Source: Apostichopus parvimensis
Taxonomy: Eukaryota; Echinodermata; Holothuroidea; Aspidochirotida; Stichopodidae
Reading direction: 5' to 3'
NCBI GenBank assembly: GCA_000934455.1
Contig: KN889217.1
Location: forward strand, 44,848-74,378
DNA length: 29,531 bases
Position numbers and translations under genes: made by a program. Positions 1 through 10,469 of this stretch are shown here, in pieces; position 1 is the first letter of the stretch, and each line of letters starts with the position of its first letter. The notes beneath the pieces are model-generated. The model saw nothing but the letters and a program-made list of their open reading frames with translations, was not told the origin of the DNA and did no database searches.

Positions 1-522
1 GTGGATGCTATTGTTTATACTGTACGTCCTAGTTACATTTCACTCTATCATTTACGAATCATTTGTACCCATCTTAAAATCTTCAACGTGTGATACATGT
101 GAACGATATCATAATAAAATAAAAAAACAAATAAACTAAGTATTTAACTTTGAAAGATCAAGCAATGTACAGTTTTAAAAGATATATATAACATGCTCAG
201 TGGATATGATTCCCCCACAAACCTGAATTTTCTTGTGTAAAATTTAATTTTTTTGGCACATTGGAAGCATGTTTACAACTCTTTATAAGGTGTCAACAAT
301 TGGCAGACTTACTGTACTACATGTGCTTGTACCACAGGGAAAAGAACTACAGTTTAATAAAATCTGGAATACATAACTTTTAAGGTAGAAAAACACAAAG
401 TTAAAGTAAAAAAAACTCTAATCCTACAAAGAAAAGCTTCACATCACACTATAGTTATGCCCAATGTTCAAACACATTGTTAATGTCTGATATCTTTTTT
501 TATTATCTAATTTAATGCTTAC

Positions 523-707
523 CAAATAATCAATGGAAAGAACGCCCTCTCCTGCTTCAACAATTCCATCTTCCATTAGCATTCTGAGAGTCACACCTCT
601 GCCTGTCAGGAACTGACTCCTCTTTCGCCGTGGACTAGAGGGTGATGACTCGACACTCTCTGCATCAGAGTTGGTATCATCCTCCTTCATTACAGCCTCC
701 ACTCGAT
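523..707 (-). CDS. mpnd: MPND-like gene, one internal exon (RAMA domain start)
   Basis: The 185-bp exon reads in frame for 61 codons between an acceptor (ttgtcatgttag before 707) and a strong donor (gtaagc from 522 down). It enters with two bases of a split codon and leaves in phase 0. The peptide has an acidic, serine-rich start, a basic SPRRKR stretch, then GVTLRMLMEDGIVEAGEG and VLSIDYL. That last part resembles the start of the RAMA domain of MPND, where a GVTL..L...G.L..GE..LS..YLG pattern leads into the domain; the next exon, lying left of the window, should continue it. MPND is an MPN/JAMM-family protein linked to methylated-DNA binding and proteolysis (family knowledge). Only one exon is visible and its first exon was not found, so other RAMA-domain proteins remain possible. 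Confidence 0.68.
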
Positions 708-1797
708 CTAACATGACAACAAATTTGGGAAGAAAAAATAAATCATGAGAAAAGTCTAACAAACCATATCTGAAGGTTGCATAGGGAGCTACCAGGCCTT
801 ACAACGAACATTTAGTAAGGCTACCGTGCAGTCCAACTCCAACTTTCCAAGGCCTTAGTTTAGCCAGGGTCCTAGCACAAATATAACTTCACTACATTAA
901 TGTTTACTTAGTCTCAGCTATTAAATAAATATGGATACTTTGTTCTGCATTTGAAAACTATGGGGAAAATATTTTTATCAAACAGCAGTTGGTAATGTCA
1001 TACTAGATAAGCTTTACATTGTGTGATACATTATCAGGTTCGGAAACTAAAGTCTACACTCGCGCCTAACATGCATACTATGTGTATCCAATGGTCCTAA
1101 TGTTAAAAATCTCTCGTAAGGTTTATCCATGATAACCCTTTAAGTTACCCCTGAATAAGATAAACATTATGAGATGAAAACAATCTTTTACTGATAATTA
1201 CCCATTATGTTGCCAAACTCCTCAAGTTGCCGGACTTGTGATTATTCCAAACAAAGAAAGAGATCTGTTCATTTCACTCTGACTCAGGAATGACTACCAC
1301 AATGCCTTTGTTTTGGATCGCGAAAGCAAATGGTTGCGTCTGATTAAAGGTAGCAGAAATACTCGAGTATTGTTTTTATCAACAATTAAGCTGTAAAGTT
1401 TATCATATCCCTAATAAAATACTAGAAATTAGAAATTCACATTTTTTGGAGTTTTGCAGTAATAATAAATGGCAAGCTGACATATTCTGATAAACATGAA
1501 TACACATTACACCCCTTTTTAATATCGTCTAACCCCGAATTAACAAAGCATGATTAAGTTCACATATGTCATAGTACTTTCCCACTTCATTCGAGTAGCC
1601 GTCGACACTTATGTACGGAAAATATTGTGTGTTTCTGTCAATCCTACACCCTAGCATATTCTAGCCGATCACATGAAATCATCTTGAAGTTGATAGTCTT
1701 GAGAACAAGAACGCCGAAATTTTATCCCTAGTAGCATGCGGAGCTAATTTATGTCACTAATACCTGGGCAAACTAGTTATAACTCACATCTGTACCC
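708..1797. other. Intergenic/5' region between MPND-like exon and COPS8
   Basis: This 1.1-kb AT-rich stretch lies between the divergent MPND-like exon and the COPS8 start codon. It should hold the COPS8 promoter and 5' UTR and part of the MPND-like 5' intron or first exon. I see no clear TATA box, CpG cluster or conserved coding segment, so no promoter position is called. Confidence 0.5.
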
Positions 1798-1863
1798 ATG
1801 AAAATGACAACGAAGGGCGATATTTACAGGCTTGCTGCACTTTGTGAACAACAAGAGTTAGAG
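1798..1863 (+). CDS. cops8: COPS8 coding exon 1
   Basis: Encodes residues 1-22, from ATG to ...CEQQELE, ending in phase 0 at a GAG|GTGATG donor. The CEQQELE end aligns with the CENQELE of vertebrate CSN8, followed by AP from exon 2. An in-frame ATG at 1804-1806 is an alternative start. Confidence 0.9.
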
Positions 1864-4800
1864 GTGATGGCATGTTTTCATTAACTGATAGGCATGTAGG
1901 CTTAGCCAAACTGAGGCCTAGCCTAAGCCTATATAGTATTAGTATTACTAGTGTTAGGCGTTAGTTACTATCAGTATCACATTTACTATTTAAGATACGT
2001 AGCGGATTATACTAGCTTAGTCTAGAGGCAAGGCCTTACTAATTTTATAACGGTTGTGTAATAAAAAATATTTCAACAGTAGAAATGGCAGAGGTCTAAA
2101 CTGTCTATTGTCAATGTCAGCTAATGCCCTAGGCTAAGTAATCCTTACCAATTCGTGTAGTATACTTTGAACAAGTCTCAGTCATTGACTCATTCTTTAT
2201 CATGTGTCCTGATTACATTAAATAAGGTCAACTAGCCTACAGCAAAGCTATTCCAATGGAAGATTAAACTGTGTGATTGTCAAAACAGTACTTCTAGACA
2301 AGTTGTGTTATTGATATACATATAACATGTAGTGGTTTTTGCTGTTTGAAATTTTCAGGCACCAAGTGGGATTCCGAGCCCTGACGTTTATGCAAAGCTG
2401 CTGACCATTTATCTGCTACAGAATGACTTGTAAGTACTAAATTTGAGTAAAGGAATTTTGTATTCCTTGAGGCATAGCTCTATTCCAAGCTTTCAGTGAC
2501 TTATGGTAGGTAGGCAAGTAGCCTATGTTGTATGTTTGTAACTAAGCATGTAGGTATGTAACTACTGGGTCAATGCTAATTTCGTCTGCCATTTTCAATT
2601 GTTTGCATCAACACAACATCCCCTTTGGTTTGTTAGAAATGTACTTTGGATTATTTGACATAGTGTCATAAAGTGATCAATGTGAGTAGATTTAAATTTA
2701 GGAACAAAGTGCATGTTTTTGACAGAAAGGTAGATTTCAACCTTTTATTCACCTCATGGAAAATAAACTAATTAAAGGTACTGTGTTCTTAAGTAAGCCC
2801 TTTTTTTTATGAATTCTGCAGTGTGAGCTTGTTGGATATCTTTTAATTTCAATATCCTTTGCAAACTTTCTTGCTTTTGTTTCCCTTTTAAAGGAATAAT
2901 GCAAAATACCTTTGGAAGAGGATTCCAACATCATCCAAGACCGTAAGTATTCTGGTGAAAAAGTTTCGTAATTCTGCTGGGCGATCGTCAGATACAACCT
3001 TCCTCTTTATTTATTTGTGTCTGGACTAATATTCAAGCAAACTAGATGTTGACATAGAAGCTTTTAAGAATTCTCTCAATAGATGATCTGGCCTATCCAC
3101 AGTACTGCTAACATAAACTTTCAATTACACTGGTATGCAAATCGAGGGGGTAGGGGAGGGGGGTGGGCATGGCAGGTTGGTAAAATCATGACAAGAAGTT
3201 AACTCTGTTCACAAGACAAACCGTTACGTGTTAGCTCTGGATTCAATCAAATAACCATCAGCGTGACCCATTTGATTCTGTAATAGATTCCGATGAAGAT
3301 TTGTAATCATAATATGATGGTGTAACTCAGAGTGGTATGGGTGATGAACAATGTCGGGCAATCGGGATAAATTAACAGCTCTTACCATTGAATGATGAGG
3401 AACACTCCAAATCGCTGCCATCTCAAATCGTTAGTGATGTCATTAAAAAAAAAAGGAAATTTTCACTATGTTATTGCTTCTAGGAATTAGAATGTGACCA
3501 TTATCAGATGCAATAGAATCCAAAACTTTGTATTTTTGTGGTAGAAAGTTACTTTGTACAAGTAAATGAACAACAGAAAAACCGACTGGGAAATTATAAA
3601 CAATGGAAAAGACGAAACAATATAAATCATTGCTATAATGAGATCGCAACCCAGGAGGTCACTGGTTCGAATCCCGGTCCAGCCATAAATTCTGTCACAT
3701 CTCTTCCAAAAACTTTTTGTTTTGTTTCAAAAACCAGTCATGTAGTATGACTTGTAGTATGTAATGTATGAATGTTAGAACAAGTTTTCTCAAGCTGATG
3801 TTGCCATATCCACACTTGTCCCAAGAATCACATCTGGAGAGAAAGTATGCAAGGAAGAGCCATTTCTGGATATTTTCAACGAAGCTGTCTTCACAGTTCC
3901 GTCTAATGTGTTATACTTTAGCAAACACCTGCCCGCCATATGAATTCAGTTGGTTTTGGTGCTTTCGCTCGGTATAACGCAGTGCCATGACAGTAAACTT
4001 TGGCTTCACCTGTGTTGCTGCTGGCAGTCATTCTTTGTGAATCTATTGTGATAATGAAATGTTCTTTACATTGAATATTCACCCACTCAGCTTATATTGT
4101 CTACTGTATTTGATTTTATCGTTTTTTCCCCCTCTTTTTCCAAGGCCCATCTAGAACTGGGACATATCTGGGACATAGGTCAGCATTTATGGAATAGAAA
4201 CTTTATAGCTGTGTATCCTCTTCTCTCTCAGGATTGGTCCGATGACATCAAACCCCTGATGGATATGTTAACAGGTACAATAGCTAACCTTTAGCAGCAT
4301 TTATGTATTTATTTATTTATATAGATATTAGGCCTCGACAAATTTTTTTAAAACTACTCGCCAACTGGCGACCGAGTCTAAAATTCTACTCGCCAAAACG
4401 TTAAATTTACTCGCCATTTTTTCTCGCAAAGTGTTTGTGTGATATAAGCCTAGGTAGTATGGCCTAACTTAGGATATCGCGGTTTAGTGTTACTGTTCGT
4501 TGTTTACAGCAAAAACGATCTATTTAAAATGTGCTTCGTCAAAAGTGTTTAAAACATGATATTCATGCGTAACCCCTGTTTGAGTTGTCGTTACGCATTT
4601 ATTTAAGTTTGTAGTTTTCCAGTTTGGTTACACCTATCGTGCATCATTTAGTCGATTAGTATCAAATTAGTTTAGAGCTGGTGAACAGAGCTGTTCCTTA
4701 ACAGTGCACTTGATAATTCTACTGTGATGTGTAACATTAGGCAATAGGCCTTTATTGATTGGCTCACAAGTTAATAGTAAGCCTATCGTATAAAGGCAGT

Positions 4801-6102
4801 GAGCGAATGAGCCACTCGCCAAAATGTCGAGCGTAATGCATTTTTTACTCGCCAGTCGCAAATTCTAGTCGCCATTGGCGAGTTGGCGACCATATTTGTC
4901 GAGGCCTGATAGATATATATATTTTTTTATTTTATGTCTGATACTTCTTATCTATTCTAGAGTGAACTGCTGGTTAGTATAGCATTGCATAAAATGAAGT
5001 CATTGCTTAGAAGATTCTGTTAACCCTATCCTGTTTCCCTTTTGGATTATTTTAATTACAAGCTATGTTAACTGTAAAGCCTGGTACCTTACACTTTTAA
5101 TATGACAAAAAAAGTGGGAATTTTCAAAAGGATCAGCTTGCCCTCATCTCTCGCCGGATGTTACCCCCCTCAATAAAGGTATCCTTCTCTTTTTTCTCTT
5201 CTGCGCAGAATCGATCAGACAGAGAATTTTCAGATTGATAGGCCAAGCCTACACATCAATCGCCGCCGATCAGTTTGCAGCCTATGCTGGCCTACAGGTG
5301 GATGAAGCCATACAAGGTAACTCAGCCTCCAGTGTATCATCTATTTATCTAACATCTCTCATCTAGTCATTGCTCTCTCCAAACTATCTCATAATTTCCT
5401 CGTCAAGTTTCATGTTCATGATTAGCTCAAAGTGAATTTTAAAGGACGGCATTTAACACACATTATTTCTTTGTAACATTTTAAGGCTTGAATCCGTCTG
5501 TGGGTCCGGCATAGCGTCCATCAATAATGTTAGAAACATGAAATTTTGTCCAGTATGGGTGTTGGGGAGGGGAACTGCTCTCCTAACCCTTCCCCCCCCA
5601 GCATCAGCCACTCCAACCAGTTTGTGGTAACACCAGACGATTATTGCTTATAGTATTCTATTGCTGCCCCGAACTGACACAAAGTCAAAAGATGGAACGT
5701 ATCAATCTGGCCCCAAAAAAAGTTATGTTGCGAATTAACTTGTATTTATGAATGTCTGTATCCTTGTTTCGGTAGCTGTCGTTGCAGAAGGCTGGGAATA
5801 TGACAGTACCAATAAACTCATACTACCAAAGAGACCAGGTGAGTATCACTTCCATAATGTACAAATACGTATCGTTGGCTTTTTTGTCTCAGTCTCAGAT
5901 AACATAAATGGTGCAATAACCTCATCCATGTACCATTCTCGATGTACCATTCTCTCCGTAATCTGCGTCTTGGTTTACTTTCTGCAAAATAAAAAAGCCT
6001 TTTCGTGTTTGTCATTCAACAGTTGCTGCCAAAGCATCACCCATACCGAGTGAGAACCACATCGCCCAGCTCACAGACTTTGTGACGTTTTTGGAAAGCT
6101 GA
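1798..6102 (+). CDS. cops8: COP9 signalosome complex subunit 8, complete (7 exons)
   Basis: Subunit 8 is the smallest PCI-domain subunit of the COP9 signalosome, which removes NEDD8 from cullins in nucleus and cytoplasm (established). Coding exons are 1798-1863, 2359-2429, 2894-2942, 4145-4274, 5209-5316, 5776-5838 and 6023-6102; they sum to 567 nt, an open frame of 188 aa, and every junction is GT-AG and in phase. Landmarks shared with vertebrate CSN8 include CEQQELEAP near residue 16, YLLQND..NAKYLWKRIP (about 40-57), LGHIWDIGQHLWNRNF (about 66-81), QAYTSIAADQFAAYAGL (about 117-133), EGWEYDST (about 146-153), LPKRP (158-162) and the end LTDFVTFLES. The family is usually about 209 aa; the missing residues lie just before the C-terminus. 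The first ATG (1798) is chosen; a second in-frame ATG at 1804 would shorten it by two residues. Confidence 0.95.
2359..2429 (+). CDS. cops8: COPS8 coding exon 2
   Basis: Begins after ttttcag with APSGIPSPDVYAKLL and continues TIYLLQND, then two bases of a split Leu codon before the GTAAGT donor. This is the first helical part of the PCI region. Confidence 0.95.
2894..2942 (+). CDS. cops8: COPS8 coding exon 3
   Basis: A 49-bp exon after ttttaaag that encodes NNAKYLWKRIPTSSKT and ends in phase 0 at ACC|GTAAGT. ARYLWKRIP is the vertebrate equivalent. The exon is too short to be found from open reading frames alone. Confidence 0.93.
3640..3685 (+). repeat. tRNA-derived fragment with B box, COPS8 intron 3
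   Basis: A B box GGTTCGAATCC at 3664-3674 followed by cggtccagcca looks like the 3' half of a tRNA. No matching 5' acceptor strand is found within 80 bp upstream, so this is a fragment, probably of a SINE. Confidence 0.35.
4145..4274 (+). CDS. cops8: COPS8 coding exon 4
   Basis: Begins after ttccaag with AHLELGHIWDIGQHLWNRNF and ends ...MDMLT plus one base at ACAG|GTACAA. It forms the core of the PCI helical repeat. The intron after it carries a hAT-like MITE. Confidence 0.95.
4329..4908. mobile_element. hAT-like non-autonomous element (MITE) in COPS8 intron 4
   Basis: The 580-bp element begins TAGGCCTCGACAAAT and ends ATTTGTCGAGGCCTG, so the ends are inverted repeats of about 15 bp with one mismatch at the outermost base. 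It is flanked on both sides by the identical 8-bp direct repeat atagatat (4321-4328 and 4909-4916). An 8-bp target duplication and YAGG... ends are typical of hAT transposons. Subterminal regions carry many copies of CTCGCCA/TGGCGA (left about 4355-4426, right about 4814-4890), as expected of transposase-binding motifs. No coding capacity for a transposase is seen. Confidence 0.85.
5209..5316 (+). CDS. cops8: COPS8 coding exon 5
   Basis: Begins after ctgcgcag and encodes ESIRQRIFRLIGQAYTSIAA followed by DQFAAYAGLQVDEAIQ, ending with one base of a split Ala codon at CAAG|GTAACT. This is the winged-helix side of the PCI domain (AYTSI..DDFAAFVGL in vertebrates). Confidence 0.95.
5776..5838 (+). 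CDS. cops8: COPS8 coding exon 6
   Basis: A 63-bp exon after tttcggtag that encodes AVVAEGWEYDSTNKLILPKR then P, ending in phase 1 at CCAG|GTGAGT. The vertebrate match is GILEQGW.ADST..MVLPRKP. Confidence 0.94.
6023..6102 (+). CDS. cops8: COPS8 coding exon 7 and stop
   Basis: Begins after cattcaacag with VAAKASPIPSENHIAQLTDF and ends VTFLES, TGA at 6100-6102. The conserved LTDYVAFLE-type tail is present, but the linker before it is about a dozen residues shorter than in vertebrates. Confidence 0.95.
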
Positions 6103-6367
6103 GCATTCGAGAACATTTTTCCACTTACATAGCTCCAAAAATGTTCCGGAAGAAATGTGGACGAAGTTTCATTCGTTGCGCAGGTACTCCAATTGCTCGA
6201 TACAGACCTGGATTGTTCTTCATTTGTGGAAGCCAGCATTGTCTCGTAAATTTGATCACCATGTCTGGTACCGTCACAGATCCTTATTCGTTCCAACTTG
6301 CTCGCTTTTGTATGAGAGATAAATGAGTATATGCAGAGACTGATTAACATGCACCGATGCGTCGCGA

Positions 6368-6373
6368 AATAAA
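6368..6373 (+). promoter_or_regulatory. Candidate COPS8 poly(A) signal, proximal
   Basis: AATAAA lies 266 bp after the COPS8 stop codon. A second AATAAA is at 6797-6802, followed by T- and GT-rich DNA, and may be the distal or main site. RNA evidence is needed to choose. Confidence 0.35.
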
Positions 6374-6796
6374 CATTTAGGTCACCGTACTAACGTGAAC
6401 AGCGATGGGTCACAAAGGATATTCGATGGGTTCCGTGGCTCCTGTGTGCTAGGCTCAGCATTGCATCATCGCCTTACCGAGGGCAGCATGGAAGAACTCG
6501 TGGCAAGGAAGAAGAGCCAACCATGACATCAGCAACCATGTTCCAGTGGCGTCAAAATGATAAATTTAAGGGTACGGGGTGGAAGGGGGATGTTCGATAG
6601 GTTGTGAACAGATGCCGCAAATTTCAGCTAGGTCATCACCTTAAGAGGTTTGTAGACTGTGGGTGTACATTAATAGAGGATAGCAGAAGGGGATTAAAAC
6701 GACAACTAGAAAAGTTAGATAGTATAAAATGGACCGAGATGATATTTATGATAGTGTTTGTCCCCCTTGTACACGCATTTCTTTCTTTAAGGATAA

Positions 6797-6802
6797 AATA
6801 AA
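6797..6802 (+). promoter_or_regulatory. Candidate COPS8 poly(A) signal, distal
   Basis: AATAAA about 695 bp after the stop, followed by gttgctttttc and tgttacatattgtgag, which look like a U/GU-rich downstream element. This is inferred from motif and position only. Confidence 0.35.
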
Positions 6803-7133
6803 AGTTGCTTTTTCATCAAGATGTTACATATTGTGAGAGATAAGAATGAGTGGATTTAAAGTGAAAAACCAAAACAAGATTTAATCCTTCTACAATCACC
6901 TGGAGAATTTGCCCTTGTCTGACCTGCTGTTTTCATCGTCTCAAGAAATGCCCGACAACTTAAAAAAATTCAAAAACTTGGGGGAAAAGAATTATGCCAT
7001 ATTCCTATGATGAACAGTGTTGAACAAAGCAGAGTACACAGTGAAAACAACAAATAGATAGATAGACATTTTAAAACTGATTGGAAAGAAATCCAGTTGT
7101 TCTTCTGAAAATCTGGACTTTTGTGAAAACGAT

Positions 7134-7171
7134 CAATACAGTGAATTTTTCGACATTGATTCACTGTATTG
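7134..7171. repeat. Perfect 13-bp inverted repeat (hairpin)
   Basis: CAATACAGTGAAT (7134-7146) and ATTCACTGTATTG (7159-7171) are perfect reverse complements around a 12-nt loop. The function is unknown. It lies about 1 kb downstream of the COPS8 stop. Confidence 0.6.
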
Positions 7172-7275
7172 TAGACGATATTTACTGGATGCGATTTCCA
7201 GTAATAGTTATCTAGTCTCATCCCAAACACTGTATTTGTCTGGTGTAAGCTTTTAACTAGTCTACCAGGAAAGCA

Positions 7276-7317
7276 AACCTGGTGGCTGTTTTATTAGTTG
7301 TTGGGAACCACCAGGTT
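7276..7317. repeat. Perfect 10-bp inverted repeat
   Basis: AACCTGGTGG (7276-7285) pairs perfectly with CCACCAGGTT (7308-7317) across a 22-nt loop. It lies 105 bp from the previous hairpin. Confidence 0.5.
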
Positions 7318-8931
7318 GTATTCCTTTTCAATCTCATCCTTTATATATCTATCCTATTTCAATTGACTGTTATTGATTATTGTCATTAATAAAGAGCAAA
7401 GAAAGAATATATCGTTGGCTATAAATCAACGCACAATTTTAGTTTTTGTATTTTTTGGAAACGTCTCGAGTCTATAAGCCTATTGCGTACTGTAATGTAT
7501 CCTCTCGGACAGAATTCCGTAGTGCAGGCAATATTTTTCACCTGAGCTACTATATGACTTTTCTAAAGCCATTTGCGCTATGTTCTCGAAGTGAAGTCAT
7601 TTTCATTGTAATGAATAACCTTCATCCGTATGAACGATATAAGATTGGGTTGCTAGATGTTTAGGCAAGTAATTAACTGTGGATACATATGGCAGGCAGA
7701 TTTGCAAACAGTTCTCTGAATCTCAAGATGCCTGGATATCTTCTGCTATTAAGCAATAGCTAAGTCAGTGGGGAAGTAGGAAACTTAAGGGCATCTTTCA
7801 TTGTTTAATAAAATAATGATATAGATTATAATTTATCGAAATTTATGGGAATATTCCTGTAAACATAGTCAAATTTCTACCTAATTAAAGCAGCTGTTGA
7901 CCGAAGACTACAAACCGTCAAAATAATCAGTGGCAAAGCGAGTAACAACAGGGCCCCTGTGTAACGATGGAAATGGGACCCATAAAGAAAGGTCCACATT
8001 CACCAAAGAGGGTTGGTTGAGCACATTCAGTAGAATTTTCCACTTCAGGTCCTCGCTGGTTTCTAGGATGGAAAATGAAGCACAAAACAAGATGTTAGCT
8101 TTCCGGAATTTATATTGAACATAAAACTTTCACAAATTTTGTTTTTAAAAATTTCTTTAACTGAGTAATACCAATTGCTTCATGGCATCACATGTTTGGT
8201 ATTCATCATAAAAAGATAAAGAAAGAAGTAGGTATTCTAGTTAAGTTAAATGAGACTAAACCTACATTAAGCTTATTTGCTTGTGCATACCTGTGTGTGT
8301 GATACCTTACACATCACCCCATCCCTCCCATGCCACCCCATCCCTCCCACCCCAAAATAACTGCTAATTATTATAACCAGTGGTATTCTTAGTTCTACTT
8401 ATTCCTACCTAGCCTGGGGCCAGAACTAGTTGCCCTACATTACCGATATTATCATTTTTCTCCTGTTGTTGAGGCCATTCCTTACTGTTTGCTGCTCTAT
8501 GCTGTAGATAGACTGTGCATAGACTGTACATAGACTGTACTGTGCAACGACTCTATAGTTTACATAGACTCTATGTGAAACTCAGACAGGCTTCTGTCAA
8601 CCTCTTAACCAGTATGTAGCATTTAATATACCTTTAACCCTTTAAAATTGCTATCTTTATCCTGTTCTAGCCATAACTTCCTTTGCTCCTTTCAAATTGT
8701 TTAATACATTTGTTTTTAACATAATTTTTGAGTCTATATTCTGTTATATATCCATCACTTATTTTCTTGTTCCAAATCCTTTCCCTGCTGGTTTGTAACA
8801 AATGAAGAAGGTTGGGTTGTGATCTGTGCTTACATCTGTGCTCACATACAAGGTCCTGTGCCTTCTGACTGACCCTGCCCCCCTCCCCCCTAGCAAACAA
8901 GTGACTACAGTGGGATTTGCCACTATATAAC

Positions 8932-9012
8932 GGCTGGATGTAAGCTCACTAGAGGGTGCAGCACAGGACTACTAGTTATCCTGAGAACTCTGGTTCAAAT
9001 CCTGTGCCAGCC
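8932..9012 (+). repeat. tRNA-like sequence, probable SINE head
   Basis: The 81-nt segment starts GGCTGG and ends CCAGCC, a perfect 6-bp acceptor-like stem. It has an A-box-like taagctcactagaggg at 8941 and a B box GGTTCAAATCC at 8992-9002, and CAGGA/TCCTG can form a middle stem. The T-arm pairing is poor and no convincing 7-nt anticodon loop is seen, so a tRNA-derived SINE is more likely than a working tRNA gene. The SINE body would extend downstream to about 9120. Confidence 0.45.
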
Positions 9013-10105
9013 GAAAGTGCTTAATACTCCTTATAAGTTTAACTTGAACCAGATACAAAGGAGTGAAGTATCATATGACTCGATTTGCACCAAGTCCGCT
9101 GCAAAGTGTTTTTAACACACCACATCCTACTGAGCCAGATCTATTAAGTTAATAACGCTCCTTAAAAAACAGCCATGCATGGTTAACCATCTGTGCATAA
9201 CCTTTCATTTAAAGTTAGAAAACTCTCATAATGAATGGCTTGACTTTTGAGTCACGGCTCGTCAAGATTCTTTAAATATTGCAGTACGGACTAAAAAATA
9301 AAATCTTTCTCATGAATAATGAATTTGTTGATGTCAGATGGTAGTGAAATATTATATTATGGACTAAAAATGGAAAATCTAGTTTTAATATTACTTGAAT
9401 GGATTATGTTTTAATGGATTTGATTTGGTGTCAGTGATTAGAAAGTTGACACTTTTATATATTATTAGACCGATTAAATAATTATTAAAATATTAAAGGA
9501 TGCAAGAAATAGTTTGAAATGTGTTTATGTAAACATTATAATAAGGAATAGTTTTAAATCCATTGTAAAGGTTACAGAAATCCGTGATTTTCTTAGAGCC
9601 TACACAATTTCTGGTGGAAATACTTTTTCGACCAAATGGAAATGGGTTGCACATGAGTTATCTGTTGATGAAGTCTCCAAAACTCACACAAATAATATGC
9701 CGATGAATTATGGCATAATTTTTGGAGGTTTTTTTTTTTCAACTAACGAAACCCACTACATATCTTTGTGGGACATCAAAACTCGTAGAAGTTTTTATTC
9801 TCAGCCATGAATCAATTTAGATTTGGGTCAGACAGCTTTGACCAGACTAAATTTGATATAGGATGTATGGAATTGCAACTTCATCCAACCTGGAGTAATA
9901 TCAAAGTTAAAGGCTGTCATATTTTAAATATCTCATCTATTAATGCCAAGAAATGAGGAATTTAAACAGGAAATATTTCCAATGGAGACAAACATGATGC
10001 TAATAACCTTAAAGGTATAGTCTTTATAGGTCCCAACTTATAGCACGCTATAATTGCTAGACGTTTCCAAAAAGTACTCTACTCTCCAAATTGTTCTCAG
10101 ACACA
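9013..10105. other. AT-rich intergenic DNA, nothing recognised
   Basis: No exon, RNA gene or clear element could be supported after the tRNA-like repeat. An open frame at 9514-9810 is AT-driven and resembles no family known to me. Confidence 0.4.
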
Positions 10106-10469
10106 TTAAGAGGGTGTGAAGACTCTCGCACAAAGAAACATCTCATGCCGGTAATCTGACCTAGTTTCGAATGAGGTGTAACAGAGGTGTTAGACACCAC
10201 CATGGATCCCAGAAAATACACACACAGATTGCTACTGTTGGTAATTAGACACTAGTGTACAGTCAATACATGCAGCTACGGTCAATACCCACAACACTGT
10301 ACATAGCAGCGATAAACATCTCAGGTCTAGATAAAAGATAACAAGGTATCACGTTTCATTACTGTCTGCATTTAGTAGCGACAAGAAGAAAACTTCACTT
10401 GCAAGCAACGGAAAGTTGACTGTTTCAAAGCGCGGCACGCGGTTTGGGGCGAGTCTTCAATGCCTTTAA
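10106..10469. mobile_element. TTAA-flanked MITE, copy 1 (piggyBac-like)
   Basis: A 364-bp segment (flanks included) bounded by TTAA at 10106-10109 and 10466-10469. It begins AGGGTGTGAAGACTCTCGC (after one extra G) and ends GCGAGTCTTCAATGCCT, which are imperfect inverted repeats. Its whole length aligns with copy 2 at 15560-15932 in the same orientation, with substitutions and small indels. TTAA duplications point to piggyBac-type insertion; the terminal bases are not the canonical piggyBac CCC, so the superfamily is tentative. Confidence 0.75.

Larger units (their letters stand above)
6103..8931. other. Intergenic region / COPS8 3' flank, no gene recognised
   Basis: I find no exon that I recognise here. 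The first part is probably COPS8 3' UTR. The rest is AT-rich with two clean hairpins (7134-7171 and 7276-7317), a C-rich doubled motif near 8316-8355 (two copies of a caccccatccctccca-like unit) and three short tandem copies of a catagactgta-like unit near 8508-8540. Short open frames at 7446-7664 and 7930-8118 have no recognisable features. Confidence 0.45.

Noticed and set aside
1785-1800. On the minus strand ATG GGT ACA GAT followed by GTGAGT looks like a first exon of the MPND-like gene overlapping the COPS8 start.
   Set aside because: Its phase does not join the exon at 707 (the frame reaches a stop at once), and it would overlap COPS8 coding sequence.
8932-9012. A functional tRNA gene.
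   Set aside because: The T-arm does not pair well and no standard anticodon loop can be drawn; a SINE head fits better.
9514-9810. Open frame of 98 codons.
   Set aside because: AT-driven composition and no match to any family I know.
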